Assembly (NCBI GenBank): GCA_020621965.1
Contig: JAHRYV010000004.1
Span: 58,788-122,787 of the forward strand
Direction: 5' to 3'
Length of the DNA: 64,000 bases
Source: Curvibacter sp.
GTDB taxonomy: Bacteria; Pseudomonadota; Gammaproteobacteria; Burkholderiales; Burkholderiaceae_C
This document shows, in pieces, positions 61,347 through 64,000 of the stretch. The position numbers and the translations under genes are program-made. The notes below the pieces were generated by a model that worked only from the letters and a program-made list of their open reading frames with translations, searched no databases and had not been told where the DNA came from. Every line of letters begins with the position of its first letter. The first letter of the stretch is position 1.

Positions 61347-61757
61347 TCAGGCCTCGCCCTTGTCCTTGAAGAAGGGCACGTAGGCCTTGTCCACGTCCAT
61401 GATGTGGTGGGTCAGCCAGTTCTTGAGCAGGGCCATGGCCTCGTCGCCGACGTCGGCGGTGCCGGCCTGGAACTGGTCGAGCAGCCCGATGATCTTGCTC
61501 GTGAAGGCGTTGTGCTCGGCCAGATGCGCCTCGGTCTGCGGATAGCCGTGGCGCTTGAAGACGTCTTCCTCGACGATGAAGTGGTTCATCGTGTAGTCCA
61601 CCAGCGATTCGAGGATGTCACCCACGACCTTGCGGTCGGGGGCGGGTTTGCTCAGCTCGTCGTGCAGGTCGTTGATGCGGTCGACCAGCCAGTGGTGCTG
61701 TTCGTCAATCTTGGCGATTCCCAGCTCCAGTGCGCTGCTCCAGGGCATGATCGGCAT
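61347..61757 (-). CDS. Bacteriohemerythrin, copy 1
   Basis: 136 residues of the hemerythrin fold with a di-iron centre for oxygen binding. Ligand-bearing segments are KIDEQHHWLVDRIN, TMNHFIVEEDVF, EAHLAEHNAF and LTHHIMDVDKAYV, which together supply the His, Glu and Asp ligands. Likely cytoplasmic oxygen carrier or sensor. The second copy at 62082 is related but divergent. Confidence 0.92.
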   Translation of the reverse strand: MPIMPWSSALELGIAKIDEQHHWLVDRINDLHDELSKPAPDRKVVGDILESLVDYTMNHFIVEEDVFKRHGYPQTEAHLAEHNAFTSKIIGLLDQFQAGTADVGDEAMALLKNWLTHHIMDVDKAYVPFFKDKGEA

Positions 61758-62081
61758 GTTCTTCTCTCCTTAGATGGCCATCTTGTGTAGGGTTGGCTAT
61801 CGGCGGGGGCAGGGCCGAGTCGAAACCAGTATTGCATATGACTGTTAACGCGAGAACGCGGGTATCCACGGATAACGAAAGCAAGGACCGGGCCAAACTT
61901 GTCAGGCACCTGCAAGCCATGCCGGGCAAGGCCGGCCGCTGACGCCACGTCGAGACCGGGGGCAGGGTGGCGTCGAGACGAGCGGTCCGATGGGCCGTTG
62001 CTGGCCGGCGGCACAAGGCTGGAGCAAGGCGCGGTCACGGCGTTGCTGGTGTCCGGGTGAGTGCGGCGCCAGGCGGCGGGC
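61758..62081. other. Gene-free spacer between the two hemerythrin genes
   Basis: 324 bp with no credible coding sequence. It holds the upstream region of the 61347-61757 gene. No convincing promoter hexamers, inverted repeats or repeats shared with other parts of the window were noticed. Confidence 0.5.
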
Positions 62082-62492
62082 TCAGGCGGCGCCCTTGGAC
62101 ATCAGCAGCGCGACGGCCGCCCTGTCGTCCACCTGGATGTGCCGGGTCAACCAGTCCTTGAGTTGCGCCAGCTTCTCCAGGCCGAGTGCGCCCGCGTCGG
62201 CGTGGACCTGGTCGAGCAACTGGACCAGGCTGCTCGTCTCGCCGCTGTGTCCCTTGCTGTGGGCATCGGCCTGCGGATGGCCATGGCGATTGAGCAGCTC
62301 CTCCTCGGCGATGAAGTGGTTCATCGCGGCATCCACCAGGTCTTCCAGGATATGGCTCAGCGCCTTGGCGTCCGCCGCCGGACGGCCGAGTTCGGCGCCC
62401 AGGGCGTTGATGTGCGTGACCAGCGTCTGGTGTTGTTCGTCGAGGGACGGAATTCCCAGTACCAGTTCATTGTTCCAGGGCATGAGCGCCAT
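62082..62492 (-). CDS. Bacteriohemerythrin, copy 2
   Basis: 136 residues, same length and start (MPW-type ...MALMPWNNELVLGI) as the copy at 61347. Iron-ligand segments are SLDEQHQTLVTHIN, AMNHFIAEEELL, DAHSKGHSG and LTRHIQVDDRAAV. Tandem duplication with considerable divergence. Oxygen delivery or sensing is inferred from the fold. Confidence 0.9.
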   Translation of the reverse strand: MALMPWNNELVLGIPSLDEQHQTLVTHINALGAELGRPAADAKALSHILEDLVDAAMNHFIAEEELLNRHGHPQADAHSKGHSGETSSLVQLLDQVHADAGALGLEKLAQLKDWLTRHIQVDDRAAVALLMSKGAA

Positions 62493-62784
62493 GTATCTGT
62501 CTCCAAGCAGTGATCGGTAATCAGCCGAAACGCCGGCGATGGGGACGGCGTTTCGACGCGTGTCGATTCTGCGGGCGCCGGCACGGGCTTGTCCAGAGCG
62601 CGTAGGCGCCTAGGGCGGCGCAGAGTGAAAAGTTCACGCTTCTGTCGGAGAAAGCCGGCGGTCGCAGCAGCGGGTGTCTGCGGCATACCCCGCCCGGCAA
62701 GGCAGTGTCCGGCGGCAGCGTGTCACCGGAATGACAGACCGTGGGGGCGTTGTCAGTCTCCGGCGTTGGCACGTTGTGGCTGCG

Positions 62785-62813
62785 ACCAACAAGCCCTGCG
62801 GGCAGTTGTTGGT
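62785..62813 (+). repeat. Hairpin repeat upstream of hemerythrin copy 2, unit 1
   Basis: Arms ACCAACAA and TTGTTGGT flank a GCCCTGCGGGC core, giving a near-perfect 29-bp stem-loop. A 23-bp core of it is repeated exactly at 62853-62875, 65 bp further on. The 62493-62898 interval contains no gene. Confidence 0.6.
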
Positions 62814-62851
62814 CTTCACCGCAACCTGGAAGGACTATTGTGTCTTCGGCA

Positions 62852-62876
62852 TAACAAGCCCTGCGGGCAGTTGTTA
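62852..62876 (+). repeat. Hairpin repeat between hemerythrin copy 2 and panC, unit 2
   Basis: Second copy of the 23-bp hairpin core (AACAAGCCCTGCGGGCAGTT and three further bases), here with TA ends. Its position just beyond the panC 3' end is compatible with a role in mRNA end formation, or with a small dispersed repeat. Confidence 0.6.
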
Positions 62877-62886
62877 GCCTACGACG

Positions 62887-64000
<1,114 letters not shown>

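Overview
The window looks like a chromosomal segment of a GC-rich betaproteobacterium, most likely order Burkholderiales, family Comamonadaceae. This rests on strong G/C third-position bias, the family-typical block ftsY / two M16 peptidases / rsmD, a urtABCDE-ure nitrogen locus, and intergenic repeats that I remember as common in comamonads but could not check by search. No tRNA, rRNA, CRISPR array, integrase or transposase was found.

Layout. 1-3.3 kb: a minus-strand group of a Tat-exported caspase-like protein, an ECF sigma factor, a zinc-finger anti-sigma factor and a Spy/CpxP-like membrane protein. 3.4-10.2 kb: DUF4395 protein, an atypical MBL-fold protein, ftsY, two M16 peptidases, a HigBA-like toxin-antitoxin pair and rsmD. 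10.2-19.3 kb: accessory and small metabolic genes (HD hydrolase, an integron gene cassette with a recognisable attC, two GNATs, DUF488, alpha/beta hydrolase, double-CDGSH protein, MipA/OmpV, lipoprotein, DUF2267). 19.3-24.7 kb: urease genes ureA-(small membrane protein)-ureB-ureC-ureE-ureF-ureG on the minus strand, interrupted by an antisense AbrB-Doc pair. ureG carries several frameshifts, and ureA is preceded by a 67-bp tandem repeat that duplicates its own start. 25-29.4 kb: orphan HipB-like regulator, a LuxR remnant, two copies of an attI-like repeat, and integron-type cassettes with 60-bp attC sites, mixed with GFA, SRPBCC and RibD-like genes. 29.5-35.2 kb: an NCS1-transporter/histidine-kinase/receiver fusion, its LuxR-type response regulator, a membrane protein and a DHFR-like protein. 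35.2-43.8 kb: CBS protein, AMP nucleosidase, patatin, PPK2, CYTH-CHAD protein, truncated ferritin-like gene, DUF805 protein, a 56-codon gene and an SSB-like gene. 44.2-45.8 kb: an AT-richer two-gene element, AAA ATPase plus PD-(D/E)XK-like nuclease. 46-52.3 kb: urtABCDE urea transporter, with a large hairpin after urtA and a 493-bp palindromic repeat element between urtD and urtE. 52.5-61.3 kb: methyltransferase, ureD (detached from the other ure genes), a cyanate cluster (two NrtA-like binding proteins, permease, ATPase, cyanase) behind a consensus sigma-54 promoter with an NtrC-like site, alanine dehydrogenase, and a ParD/ParE-like pair. 61.3-64 kb: two bacteriohemerythrins, panC and the 3' end of panB.

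How it fits together. The dominant theme is nitrogen scavenging. Urea is imported (Urt) and hydrolysed (Ure). Cyanate is imported and decomposed (CynS). Ammonium can be exchanged with alanine (Ald), and AMP can be salvaged (Amn). The NCS1-kinase/LuxR pair between the two urea blocks is a plausible regulator of nitrogen-compound use. The rest is a patchwork of mobile pieces (three toxin-antitoxin pairs, integron-type cassettes, a possible defence pair, palindromic repeats), several lying inside or beside the urease/urea genes, whose order appears rearranged.
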